Assembly (NCBI GenBank): GCA_002729235.1
Contig: PBTY01000055.1
Location: forward strand, 79,983 to 143,982
Length of the DNA stretch: 64,000 nt
Source of the DNA: Rickettsiales bacterium
GTDB lineage: Bacteria > Bacteroidota > Bacteroidia > Cytophagales > Cyclobacteriaceae
Direction of reading: 5' to 3'
In this document: in pieces, positions 42,363 through 51,184 of the stretch
Position numbering within the stretch: position 1 is the first letter of the stretch
Layout: every line of letters starts with the position of its first letter
Notes under the pieces: generated by a model
What the model saw: only the letters and a program-made list of their open reading frames with translations
What the model was told of the DNA's origin: nothing
Database searches by the model: none
Program-made: the position numbers and the translations under genes

Positions 42363-42983
42363 TTATTGCATTAGCTCAATGCTGCCACACGCCACTTTTG
42401 CATTGGCATGGGTATGGGTGTGGTCATGACTTGGATCACACTCACCAACAAAGTCATCTTGCATTTCGTGGATGACAATAGAGAGATCAATGATGTCTAA
42501 TGAATTGCCACTAGCTAATTTCCAGATATCTGTTTTCAGAGTGAATATTCCAGAACCATCGTACCCTACGCTCACGTTGCCTACATCACCTGCTCGTGGT
42601 TTAGCCCATGGAAGACCTAGACTAGATTCTGTACAGAAATAGGTGGTCATGTCAAATCCTTGATTCCAATGCATTCCTGGCTGTGTACATGGACCAGAGT
42701 GCATGTGAACGGAATGAATGGTGTTTGGTGGAAAGTTTTCCAGATAGATTTCAATTGTCACAATGCTGTCTTCTGATTGGAAGAAGTCGACTATGCCATA
42801 TGATTGATCTCCTATTAAAAATGTGGAGTCAGTATCTGCATGGATACTGGTAAGTATTGCTTGCGCTCTTAATGTGCTGTCCTCAGTTTCGTCAGAGCAT
42901 GCTTGCAATGAAAGTAATCCACCTATCAATCCCAATAATGGAATATTAAGGTAGAAACGAAAAGAGTTATTCCTCTTCATCAT
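42363..42983 (-). CDS. Superoxide dismutase (SodC)-like lipoprotein lacking zinc histidines
   Basis: The protein is about 206 residues with a lipoprotein signal ending LSLQAC. The Cu/Zn SOD fold is recognised by HSVHMHSGPC, GMHWN, AGDVGN, SIVIHEMQDDF and ACGSIEL. Copper ligands (the HxH pair, the His of GMHWN and the His of VIHE), the Asp of AGDVGN and the two disulfide cysteines are present, but the two other zinc histidines seem replaced. A His-rich insert HDHTHTH precedes the last strand. The start (ATG at 42983 or 42980) lies inside the end of the upstream gene. It may dismutate superoxide or bind copper in the periplasm. Confidence 0.8.
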   Translation of the reverse strand: MMKRNNSFRFYLNIPLLGLIGGLLSLQACSDETEDSTLRAQAILTSIHADTDSTFLIGDQSYGIVDFFQSEDSIVTIEIYLENFPPNTIHSVHMHSGPCTQPGMHWNQGFDMTTYFCTESSLGLPWAKPRAGDVGNVSVGYDGSGIFTLKTDIWKLASGNSLDIIDLSIVIHEMQDDFVGECDPSHDHTHTHANAKVACGSIELMQ

Positions 42984-43317
42984 CACTACCTGAATCTTCA
43001 GCAATGTAATCGCTCATGTAGTCCAGGTCGGAATACTTGTTTTCGTAATCGTCCTTGATGTCCTCTTTGAGGTTGCCATCATCATCAAAATCATCATCAT
43101 CAGCGATGATTGCTTTTGCCTCTGCAATTGTCATTCTTACCATGTAGTATTTCTCATCGGTTTCGAATGGTAGGGCGGACACTTTATTTCCTTCCTTATT
43201 ATAGAAATGAATTAATGAGTCATAGAAGCCATATGGATAGGCTAGTTTGATTTGCTCCTGGATTTCAGGATCTAACTTTTCAAAGTCTTTAATTACGCGT
43301 GGTTTTGAGGACTGCAT
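42967..43317 (-). CDS. Conserved acidic protein of unknown function
   Basis: This 116-residue cytoplasmic protein has an N-terminal part (KPRVIKDFEKLDPEIQEQIKLAYPYG), a middle strand pair with YYMVRMTIAEAKAIIA and a strongly acidic C-terminus rich in Asp and Glu. It looks like a conserved Bacteroidota protein, but I know no function. Its stop overlaps the start of the SodC-like gene by 17 bases, so the two are expressed together. Confidence 0.75.
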   Translation of the reverse strand: MQSSKPRVIKDFEKLDPEIQEQIKLAYPYGFYDSLIHFYNKEGNKVSALPFETDEKYYMVRMTIAEAKAIIADDDDFDDDGNLKEDIKDDYENKYSDLDYMSDYIAEDSGSDDEEE

Positions 43318-43391
43318 TGCTATATTTTTTGTCGAAAGGTAATGGACGTTTTATAAAATCAAAAGTTCGATCGGGAACAAAAATTATTTTT

Positions 43392-44093
43392 TTATACAAC
43401 TATCTTATATCCAGCGCCGTGGACAGTAAGAATATGTTTTGGGTTATTCGGGTTTTCCTCAATTTTTTGGCGGAGCTTCAATATGAAATTATCTACGGTT
43501 CTGGTGGTAGGTTGTGACTCATATCCCCAAACATCCTCCAGTAGTTGGTATCTGCTGACCACTTCACCTTTATGCTGTAGTAAATAGCTGAGCACCTCAT
43601 ACTCTTTATGCGACATTTTTAGCTCACCTTCATTTTTGTGAATGGCTGTGTAATGAACAAAATCAACCGTTAGAAAACCGAGCGTAACCGGTCCAGATGG
43701 TTCTGTAGGCCCCGTAGCTTTGTCCAGGCTCTCCACCCTTCTTAAAATTGCTTTTACCCTTGCCACCAATTCGCGAATGCTGAAGGGTTTAGTGATGTAG
43801 TCATCTGCTCCTAATTCCAATCCCAGCACTTTGTCGATTTCTTCTCCTTTGGCAGTAAGGAAAATAATGGGAGTGCTCACTCCTTGATTGCGAGCTGCTT
43901 TGCAGACATCAAAACCACTCATCTTAGGCATCATCACATCCAAGATGATGAGGTCAAACTTATCTCGCAATATAATATCAAGGCCTTGTTGGCCATCTTT
44001 CGCTACGGTAACCTCAAATTGCTCAAACTCTAAGTTGTCTTTGAGTCCAATTTGCATGTTTGGTTCGTCTTCTACTACTAATATTTTAGCCAT
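43392..44093 (-). CDS. Response regulator, OmpR/PhoB family
   Basis: This 233-residue protein has a receiver domain (phosphoacceptor Asp in LIILDVMMPKMSG, about 54; Lys in DYITKPFS) and a C-terminal winged helix (about 135-233) with SHKEYEVLSYLLQHKGEVVSR and RTVDNFILKLRQKIE. Its start overlaps the histidine kinase gene by 8 bases, forming a two-component system. Confidence 0.95.
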   Translation of the reverse strand: MAKILVVEDEPNMQIGLKDNLEFEQFEVTVAKDGQQGLDIILRDKFDLIILDVMMPKMSGFDVCKAARNQGVSTPIIFLTAKGEEIDKVLGLELGADDYITKPFSIRELVARVKAILRRVESLDKATGPTEPSGPVTLGFLTVDFVHYTAIHKNEGELKMSHKEYEVLSYLLQHKGEVVSRYQLLEDVWGYESQPTTRTVDNFILKLRQKIEENPNNPKHILTVHGAGYKIVV

Positions 44094-45639
44094 GACTATC
44101 CCTGTAAAACACTAATCTAAATTTACTTCCTTTTCCTGGAGTGCTGTCCACTTCAATATCTCCTCCGTGTGAGTCCACAATGTGGCTAACCAAGGCCAAT
44201 CCGAGGCCTGCGCCTCTTGTAGTATGAACATTGCCCTCGGTCACTCTATAAAACTTATCAAAAATCTGGTGTACACGATCAGTTGGTATCCCCATTCCAT
44301 GATCTTCCACCTCCACCCATACCGCATCACCTTGAGTCCCTGTTTGAATACCAATGTATTTCTCATTGGGACTGTATTTGATGCTGTTGTCCACTAGGTT
44401 TACCAGGGCCTCGTAAAGCGCTTCCTTGTCTACCATAACTAGTGGAAGGTCGGGATGTAAGTGAACACTATATTCAAATCCATTTCGCTCTACGTGATAT
44501 GCATAATCATGCATTAGTTCTTTGACTAATTCATTCATATTGAGATTCACGGGATTGTAGACTCGTTTTTCTGCTTCTATCTGAGAGAAATTGAGGATTT
44601 TATTGACAATATTGGTTAGTCGGTTGGTTTCCTTGAAAATGATCTCTTCGTACTCTTTTCGCTTCTCTTCACTATTGAATCGGTTAAGCATTAATGTCTC
44701 CGCAAACATGCTGATGAGAGACAGTGGAGTTCTCAATTCATGGGACACATTGGATACAAAGTCAGCTTTGGTTTGAGCGAGATTTATTTCTCTACGGATA
44801 TTCCGGACTACTAATGAGAAGCCAAAAATCAATAAGAAAATAAGTATAAACGCCGCCATCAAATTGTATTGAGTTCGCTCTGCTACTAGTTCCGAAATGG
44901 TTTTGTTTGATGAACTAATCCCAACATTTAGGCTTGGTATCAACCACATGCTTTTACTTAGCATAACCTCTTTTCGAAGTGAATCAGTCACATAAACAAA
45001 CTGATCATCGTCTCCATATCCTAACGTGATGATCAAATCGCCCTCGGCTATTTGTTGAAGTTTCGGTGCGAGTACATTGTTGGCAAAACCAGATATGCTT
45101 ATGAATGCCGTTACAAATACGTTGTGGTCGCCATTGTCAATAACCGCATGAACCACCTGCATTTTGTCGTTGAGCTCCGTAATGATTCCTTTAGGTTCAA
45201 TTTTTCTATATCCGCCTTCTTTATAGCGCATCAACTGAGTTTTTAAGTCAGGATTAGCATCAAGAATAGAGTCTTGCAGATGTTTCCATGATATATGGTC
45301 GGTGGTGTCTCCAATTATTCTAACAACCTTGGATTTACCAGTGGTTAGATCCTCAAATACAATGGTGTGAATGTTGGAATAGTCCAGATAGGGTTCAGAG
45401 GTGTCAAAGCTGAGGTTTGGACTCAAGCCATTTTCTATTTTGTCCAGAAGACCGCTGATATTGTCATTGGAGAATTGGTTAATTGAGAAAATAATGGCGT
45501 CAAGCTGGTCGTGATAGACTTTTTCGATCATCTCCTCATCTTCTTTTACGGAGGTAATCTCGTAAACAGAGTAGATGATCAGAGGTAGTAAAATGGTACC
45601 AATGACCGTTCCGATAAGCCGGTTAGTCGCTGACTTCAT
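44086..45639 (-). CDS. Sensor histidine kinase
   Basis: This 517-residue protein has an N-terminal membrane helix (about 7-27), a periplasmic sensor of about 230 residues, a second membrane helix (about 262-280), a HisKA domain with the phosphoacceptor His in VSHELRTPLS (about 301) and a HATPase domain with NLVDNSIKYSP, DHGMGIP and GAGLGLALV. The signal is unknown. It is upstream of its response regulator. Confidence 0.94.
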   Translation of the reverse strand: MKSATNRLIGTVIGTILLPLIIYSVYEITSVKEDEEMIEKVYHDQLDAIIFSINQFSNDNISGLLDKIENGLSPNLSFDTSEPYLDYSNIHTIVFEDLTTGKSKVVRIIGDTTDHISWKHLQDSILDANPDLKTQLMRYKEGGYRKIEPKGIITELNDKMQVVHAVIDNGDHNVFVTAFISISGFANNVLAPKLQQIAEGDLIITLGYGDDDQFVYVTDSLRKEVMLSKSMWLIPSLNVGISSSNKTISELVAERTQYNLMAAFILIFLLIFGFSLVVRNIRREINLAQTKADFVSNVSHELRTPLSLISMFAETLMLNRFNSEEKRKEYEEIIFKETNRLTNIVNKILNFSQIEAEKRVYNPVNLNMNELVKELMHDYAYHVERNGFEYSVHLHPDLPLVMVDKEALYEALVNLVDNSIKYSPNEKYIGIQTGTQGDAVWVEVEDHGMGIPTDRVHQIFDKFYRVTEGNVHTTRGAGLGLALVSHIVDSHGGDIEVDSTPGKGSKFRLVFYRDSHG

Positions 45640-45737
45640 TTAGTTTAGTTAGGATAATTAAGATACGAATCTATTCTTAGTTCGTTGGATTTCAACCATC
45701 AAATATTTAATTTCCTGTCGAACCAGAACAGAAAGTA

Positions 45738-46034
45738 ATGTCAAATGATACCAAAGGTCAAGTAGAAGGTATACTTGCAGAATTAGGAAAGAAAATAGAT
45801 CAACTTATAGTTGAAGCCAAAGGTGCGAGCAAAGAGGTTCGTGATGATGTGGAAGTGAAAATTCAAGAACTCAAGAAGAAAAAGGAGAAACTTGAAGATG
45901 ATTTCAATGAATACAAGGAAAAGAATGGAGACAAGTGGCACGATGCCAAAAGTCATTTGATGGTGGCTCTTAGTGAATTGAAGAAGGCTGTTGAGTCAGT
46001 CTTCAGAGACGATAAAAAAGAAGAAGCAGAATAA
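45738..46034 (+). CDS. Small helical (coiled-coil) protein
   Basis: This 98-residue protein is almost all charged helix (KIDQLIVEAKGASKEVRDDVEVKIQ, KKKKEKLEDDFNEY and ALSELKKAVESVF listed as segments). It resembles YtxH/apolipoprotein-type helical proteins, with no membrane segment; the function is unknown. It ends exactly where the convergent nucleoside phosphorylase gene ends. Confidence 0.68.
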   Translation: MSNDTKGQVEGILAELGKKIDQLIVEAKGASKEVRDDVEVKIQELKKKKEKLEDDFNEYKEKNGDKWHDAKSHLMVALSELKKAVESVFRDDKKEEAE

Positions 46035-46892
46035 TCAGATTCTATCCAGTACTTTCTTGATCAATGAATCGATCACTTTATTTGGATCTTTAGAAAAGCG
46101 ATTTCTTACTCTGTTGGCAATAATTGCATTGAGGCTAATCATCTCATGACCGAGAACTTTAGCCAGGCCATAGTAGCCGGCAGTTTCCATTTCCAAATTA
46201 GAGATCCAGAAGTCGTTGTGATGAAAATAGGTCAACTTGTCCACAAGGTCTGGATACTTAATTGGCACACGTAAAGTGCGTCCCTGAGGACCATAAAATC
46301 CGTGACATGTTAATGTGTTCCCGGGGGTCATTAAGTCTTTGAACAGTTCTATTAACTCCTCCGAACCCTTAACAACGTAAGGAGAGTAAGGAAGTCCTAT
46401 CGCCTTTTGCAGAGATTTTGCAATTTCCTTCTCGAATGTCCCCATCTCAAATTCATAAAAATGCATCATAGGATCCATACCGATACCGTATTCACTCATT
46501 ACATGAGTTCCTAGCCGCATGTCTTCCTGGATGCTTCCTGATGTGCCTATTCGGACAATCTTAAGTGAAGTAGGTTTTTGCTTTACTTCTCGGGTTTTGA
46601 GATCAATGTTGAACAAGGCATCCAACTCATTCATAAGAATCTCAACATTATCAGTACCCATGCCAGTACTAATGACAGTGAGTCTTTTACCCTTGTACAT
46701 CCCTGTATGAGTAATGAATTCACGTTTGTTCATTTCAAAGTCCACGTTATCAAAGTGACTTGAAATTCTATGAACTCTGCTAGGATCTCCTACAGTTATG
46801 ATTTTTTCTGAAACGTGTTCTGGTTTCAGGTTGAGATGATAGACACTCCCATCCGGGTTAATAATTAAATCAGTTTCTGATATTTTCGGCAT
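46035..46892 (-). CDS. Nucleoside phosphorylase (uridine/purine phosphorylase family)
   Basis: This 285-residue protein has the GDPSRVHRIS phosphate-binding motif (about 34), STGMGTDNVEI (about 75) and IRIGTSGSIQ-like core (seen as VRIGTSGS, about 112), and the nucleoside-site EMETAGYYGLA. It cleaves a nucleoside with phosphate; whether uridine or a purine is preferred is not clear. The 17-base gap to TrhO suggests one transcript. Confidence 0.88.
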   Translation of the reverse strand: MPKISETDLIINPDGSVYHLNLKPEHVSEKIITVGDPSRVHRISSHFDNVDFEMNKREFITHTGMYKGKRLTVISTGMGTDNVEILMNELDALFNIDLKTREVKQKPTSLKIVRIGTSGSIQEDMRLGTHVMSEYGIGMDPMMHFYEFEMGTFEKEIAKSLQKAIGLPYSPYVVKGSEELIELFKDLMTPGNTLTCHGFYGPQGRTLRVPIKYPDLVDKLTYFHHNDFWISNLEMETAGYYGLAKVLGHEMISLNAIIANRVRNRFSKDPNKVIDSLIKKVLDRI

Positions 46893-46908
46893 GGGAGCGT
46901 CTTTTATA

Positions 46909-47874
46909 TTATTCTGCTGTTTCTTTCTTTCGCTTCACTCCACGGTATGGATTGTAGCCGTTCATTTCTTTTTGATAAAAACCAGAGCCATCATAAGGTC
47001 TCACATCTGGATGTTTTGAGCACGCTTCAGAGCAGCACCCATTGTATTTTTTAGCTCCCTCTTCACTCATCGGCACATGTTTGTTACAATGAGGGTTGGC
47101 GCAGTTGACCATACGGTCAGACGGCTGCCCTGTCACATAGCACTTGGAGATGATAGTTGGATTGACAGTATTTAGGTCTTTGACAATGCGATTATCAAAA
47201 ACATAGCACTTGCCTTCAAAGTCTTCACCTTCTGCTTCCAGACCATATTTGATGATACCCCCATGTAATTGGTGTACATCTTCAAAACCCTGCTCAAGTA
47301 GATATGCGCTAGCCTTCTCACATTTGATTCCCCCAGTACAGTAGGTGATTACCTTTTTTCCTTTTAGGTGATCCAGCTCTTTTACTTTTTCAGGGAAGTC
47401 TCTGAAGTTTTCAATGTCTAGAGTGATGGCATTTTTAAATTTACCAACGTTGTGTTCGTAATTAGATCGAACGTCTAAAATCACGGTATCTTCAGGTTGC
47501 TCTCTTAAGATCTGTCTGAATTCCTCAGGCTCTACATAGCCGCCAGTTCTCTTTCTTGGATCAATTTGATGAAGGCTTGCATGAACAATTTCTGGTTTTA
47601 CTCTTACATGAAGTTTGGTAAAACAATGCTCAGGAACTTCGTCCACTTTGAATTCGATATCCGCAAAACGAGAATCAGCTTTTACGTCAGCCATGTATTG
47701 CTCACAGTCTGCTCTTAGGCCAGAAACTGTTCCGTTCAGCCCCTCTTCTGCAATGATGATTCTTCCTTTTAGGTTGAGCTCAAGGCATCTTAAGTGATGC
47801 TGCTCACGAAATGTCTCTGGATCCTCGATCCTAGAGTAACAATAATAAAGTAGTACTAGATAATCTTCTTTCAT
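46909..47874 (-). CDS. trhO: Oxygen-dependent tRNA uridine(34) hydroxylase TrhO
   Basis: This 321-residue protein has an N-terminal ferredoxin-like domain, a rhodanese domain with the catalytic Cys in TYCTGGIKCEKAS (about 177) and a Cys-rich C-terminal part (CANPHCNKH, GCCSEACSKH) with the usual NGYNPYRG ending. TrhO hydroxylates U34 of some tRNAs. A hairpin (CCCTG / CAGGG) lies just before its start. Confidence 0.92.
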   Translation of the reverse strand: MKEDYLVLLYYCYSRIEDPETFREQHHLRCLELNLKGRIIIAEEGLNGTVSGLRADCEQYMADVKADSRFADIEFKVDEVPEHCFTKLHVRVKPEIVHASLHQIDPRKRTGGYVEPEEFRQILREQPEDTVILDVRSNYEHNVGKFKNAITLDIENFRDFPEKVKELDHLKGKKVITYCTGGIKCEKASAYLLEQGFEDVHQLHGGIIKYGLEAEGEDFEGKCYVFDNRIVKDLNTVNPTIISKCYVTGQPSDRMVNCANPHCNKHVPMSEEGAKKYNGCCSEACSKHPDVRPYDGSGFYQKEMNGYNPYRGVKRKKETAE

Positions 47875-47978
47875 AACCTAAGCCCTGTTTCCAGCAGGGT
47901 GTTGTGAATTAGAAATTATTAATAACATGTCGTAATATAATGAACGTCACTGATTTAATTCTTTTGCTATATCGAAAA

Positions 47979-48617
47979 TTACTTCTCGACTTTCATTGCT
48001 GGATTGCCAAAAACGGTTTCACCATCTTTTACGTCAGCAATTACTACTGATCCAGCCCCTATTCGCGCTTTTTTACCAATCTTCACTCCGGCAACAATTG
48101 TTACACCACTACCGATGAATGCCTCATTGGCGATTTCCACTCCTGCATTGATAACAGATCCTGCACCTATTTGCACAAAATCACCTACAGTCACATTGTA
48201 TTCCAATATGGCAGCCGAGTTGATGATGCAGTGCTGACCAACTTTAGAATCAGACCCGATTGTTGCTTTGGCATTGATGAAGTTGCCATGACCAATAGAG
48301 GCAGATTCTGAGATGTACGCCTCTTGATGAACTGCATTCGTAGGCATTACTTTTCTAGAATCCATCAGCATCTTCACCTGTTTCTTTCTAAGTGCATTGT
48401 CATCAGTAGCCACGAAAGCCTCTGTTTTTTGGCCAATCAACTTGATGAAACCATGATCGTCTGTTTTGCCTAAGACCGTAACATCATCGATCTCTGTGCC
48501 GTGAATAGATGCATCATCATCCAGAAACCCATATACCACAATTCGGTTGCTCTTGAAAATTTCCAATGCAGCCTTTGCAATTCCTTTCCCGCCGAAGATT
48601 ATTACTGGTTTGTCCAT
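47979..48617 (-). CDS. Hexapeptide-repeat acyltransferase, NeuD-like
   Basis: This 212-residue protein has an N-terminal Rossmann-like nucleotide-sugar domain (VIIFGGKGIAKAALEIF) and a C-terminal left-handed beta helix of hexapeptide repeats (about 90-200, e.g. IGHGNFINAKATIGSD, IGAGSVINAGVEIANE), ending VFGNPAMKVEK. It is a sugar O- or N-acetyltransferase of the PglD/NeuD type. The acceptor sugar is unknown; a membrane protein gene lies upstream. Confidence 0.88.
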   Translation of the reverse strand: MDKPVIIFGGKGIAKAALEIFKSNRIVVYGFLDDDASIHGTEIDDVTVLGKTDDHGFIKLIGQKTEAFVATDDNALRKKQVKMLMDSRKVMPTNAVHQEAYISESASIGHGNFINAKATIGSDSKVGQHCIINSAAILEYNVTVGDFVQIGAGSVINAGVEIANEAFIGSGVTIVAGVKIGKKARIGAGSVVIADVKDGETVFGNPAMKVEK

Positions 48618-48643
48618 ATCTCATTCTAAATCAGGCCGCAAAG

Positions 48644-49861
48644 TTAGTCACTTTCTTCCTTTTTTAGGAATAATCTGCGATATGGGGTTGCCATGAGCAA
48701 GAAGATGAGAAATGGGACGAATACAGATTTATACCTGACTAATGAGCCCAGGTTAGGGGAGGCCATTGGTAGAAGTGCTGCTAATGCCATGCAAAAGAAT
48801 AGAGCAAGGATGGCCAATTGATTGGGTTTGATATGTTTGAAAAAGATGGCGTTTTGGATCACCAATAAATAAATGAATAGCGATTCCAGTCCAAAGAAGA
48901 TCATCCAGGAACTCGTCTGCCAGATACCTGGTCTAAACAATCCTGTGTACAATGAATGAGGTATGTTTTTTAATAATGACAAATAAGATCCATCTAGATT
49001 AAATGAGATGATTTCATTTTCTTCAGAAAGGATTTTCATTCTTTCATAGTTCTCAGTAATGGCTCCAGGAAGTTTGTCCAAGTTCATGTTCCAGTTGAGC
49101 TGACTGGTTAGGCCAATCAGAACAATAAGTGCTGCAATACCTGATACCATTCTTATGGTTTTTTTCTCAATAAAAGTAGAGGCAACCTTGTCCCATGCTA
49201 AAAGGCCCATTGAAATGCCCATTAAAGCCGCCAGGTAAAATTTCATATAGAAAAGCATTGTGAGGCATAACAATGCAATGGTAACTTGAGAGAACCTGAA
49301 GCTGAATCCAAATTTGTAGCGAATGCAAACTCCTGCTAGAAAGAATACACTCCCATTGACCAGGGTGTCCTTCATTGCTCCTGATGACCAAAATAAGCTG
49401 GTTGGCCAAAGCAAGAAGGCGATGAACGCAGGGATCAATAATTTAGGATAGTGCCCAACTACCGATCTGAATAGGAACCAACTGCACAAAAATGAAAAGA
49501 AAGCAAGGTATAATGCACTAATCCAATAGTTGCCTTGCGTGGCAACGTACGGAATACTTAATATTTTGACGAATAAATCATTTCGACCTTCAGCCATAAA
49601 GACGGGATGATGACCTGTAAAAAGGTAATTGACGTATCTACTGAATGATTCTTCAGAGAGTTGGAACAACTCTAGTGCCTTTTGATGAAAAGCTACTGTA
49701 TCTCCTGACTCCAGATAGCTGAAGTAATACAGCCCGAATGCTATAGATGCACCAAATTTGGCTACAAGCCCAAACCAATAGTGTTTAGTTGGTCCTTCTT
49801 CGGGTTGAAAACTTAGCGCTAGGGCAATTATGAGGATAATGTTGAGGATTGTCCAAATCAT
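48644..49861 (-). CDS. Polytopic membrane protein of unknown function
   Basis: This 405-residue protein has about ten membrane segments and a periplasmic-type loop between about 240 and 300 containing NWNMNLDKLPGAITENYERM. Layout resembles O-antigen polymerase/ligase or GT-C type proteins, but no diagnostic motif is clear. It overlaps the DUF2851 gene by 4 bases and is followed by the acyltransferase gene, hinting at envelope glycan work (inference). Confidence 0.7.
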   Translation of the reverse strand: MIWTILNIILIIALALSFQPEEGPTKHYWFGLVAKFGASIAFGLYYFSYLESGDTVAFHQKALELFQLSEESFSRYVNYLFTGHHPVFMAEGRNDLFVKILSIPYVATQGNYWISALYLAFFSFLCSWFLFRSVVGHYPKLLIPAFIAFLLWPTSLFWSSGAMKDTLVNGSVFFLAGVCIRYKFGFSFRFSQVTIALLCLTMLFYMKFYLAALMGISMGLLAWDKVASTFIEKKTIRMVSGIAALIVLIGLTSQLNWNMNLDKLPGAITENYERMKILSEENEIISFNLDGSYLSLLKNIPHSLYTGLFRPGIWQTSSWMIFFGLESLFIYLLVIQNAIFFKHIKPNQLAILALFFCMALAALLPMASPNLGSLVRYKSVFVPFLIFLLMATPYRRLFLKKEESD

Positions 49862-51135
49862 GGTGCCAATTTAGGGCTAAGGATTGAGATACCTATGTTG
49901 CATTGAAGACATTTCTTTTCCTTGCACCAATGATTGTATTGGTGAATCAGTGCTTGCGACTCGTAGCTGTTGGTGGCAGCAATTCCTAATTCCTTCCACT
50001 TATCAACAATGTGGTTTTTCTCGGGTACAGTTTTTTCCAATAACGTTTGTGCTTTGTCTAGATAGCTGACTTCATCTAGGTATTTGCTATATGCAGCCAG
50101 GAGTGGCACCAGAGAGTTGATGATGAGGTTGTCAATAGCACTTGAACCCAAATGGTATGCTCTGGTAGATGGTTTCCCAAAATCATAGTGTCCTTCCCAA
50201 TAGGCTGTAGGCGTATTTTGAAAAAATTGAACAACCTCTTTGTGATCTGTTAACTCCATCACCTGGGCAAAAAGTTGTGATCGATTGGTTAATAGACTAG
50301 CTAGCTGGAATAGTCTTACTGATGGGAAATTAGCAGGACGCATTCTGGATCGATTCCAATGATGCCTTTTGAGGATAGGAGAAAGGTTGTGCTTTGATTT
50401 TAAGTAATTGAATTCTTCAGCTAAGGATTTTGAATAATCATCCCGAACTTCTTCCAAATAACCAGCACAACCGAATAACAAGGCTTCAATTGCTTGAGGT
50501 TTATTCTTGTATTTTTTCACAATGGAATAGGGGAGTGATTCTGATAGTTTTATGAATGTCTCCTGATTGACTTTGAATCCAAAATTCTTCAGAATCGTCT
50601 GGTAGGCGGTTTCTTCCCAATCGCCCTGGTTCTTGTGTAGAAGATCTAAAATCACCTTGCTTTTGGCTTTAAGTCTCTCCGCGAGTGCCTTATCAATCAT
50701 GGAAATTGTTTGCAGGCGGTTAGTTCCACTCAAGTGGTCCCGACATCTTATGACTGATGGTTGATTGATGTAGTGTTTGTAAGCTAGTTCTACATTCTCT
50801 ATCACATAGTTTTTGAGTTCAAGGGTGGGAACCTCATTTCCATCGATAGAGACTTCTTTATCATGAACCCAAACTACATGAAGAATTACATTTTCATATG
50901 CCTGGTCAACTTGGTGGTTGTGTTTATACCAGTCAGAAGATTTGTAGTGAATCTCGACCGAGCCAGACCAGGTGAGTTCATCAATTTTAATTTTAGCCTC
51001 CTTGAAATCAGGTCCGGAATCAGTGTTTTGATAGCCAGAAGTAAATACCGCTAAACTTGACCCATTGGTTAATGTAAGTTCAGGAGTGCTGAATTTTTGA
51101 AAATTCCAGAGATATTGAAGAAAATATTCGTCCAT
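49858..51135 (-). CDS. DUF2851 family protein
   Basis: This 425-residue protein has the conserved N-terminus MDEYFLQYLWNFQKF with YQNTDSGPDFKEAKIKID, SGSVEIHYKSSDWYKH and NVILHVVWVHD, typical of DUF2851 in Bacteroidota, and a C-terminal Cys motif KKCLQCNIG. The function is unknown; the N-terminal GPDF...EIHYKSSDW motif resembles a nuclease-like core, which is speculative. It overlaps the downstream membrane protein gene by 4 bases. Confidence 0.85.
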   Translation of the reverse strand: MDEYFLQYLWNFQKFSTPELTLTNGSSLAVFTSGYQNTDSGPDFKEAKIKIDELTWSGSVEIHYKSSDWYKHNHQVDQAYENVILHVVWVHDKEVSIDGNEVPTLELKNYVIENVELAYKHYINQPSVIRCRDHLSGTNRLQTISMIDKALAERLKAKSKVILDLLHKNQGDWEETAYQTILKNFGFKVNQETFIKLSESLPYSIVKKYKNKPQAIEALLFGCAGYLEEVRDDYSKSLAEEFNYLKSKHNLSPILKRHHWNRSRMRPANFPSVRLFQLASLLTNRSQLFAQVMELTDHKEVVQFFQNTPTAYWEGHYDFGKPSTRAYHLGSSAIDNLIINSLVPLLAAYSKYLDEVSYLDKAQTLLEKTVPEKNHIVDKWKELGIAATNSYESQALIHQYNHWCKEKKCLQCNIGISILSPKLAP

Positions 51136-51184
51136 AGCGGTGGAGAAGATTTTCTAATATACGCTGTGATTTTGAAAAAAGAAA

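Noticed and set aside
43075-43110. TCATCA microsatellite
   Set aside because: It is the Asp codon run of the acidic 116-residue protein, explained by coding.
47883-47899. Hairpin CCCTG/CAGGG before the trhO start as a riboswitch or thermosensor
   Set aside because: Stem of only five pairs and no recognised ligand-binding architecture; could be chance.
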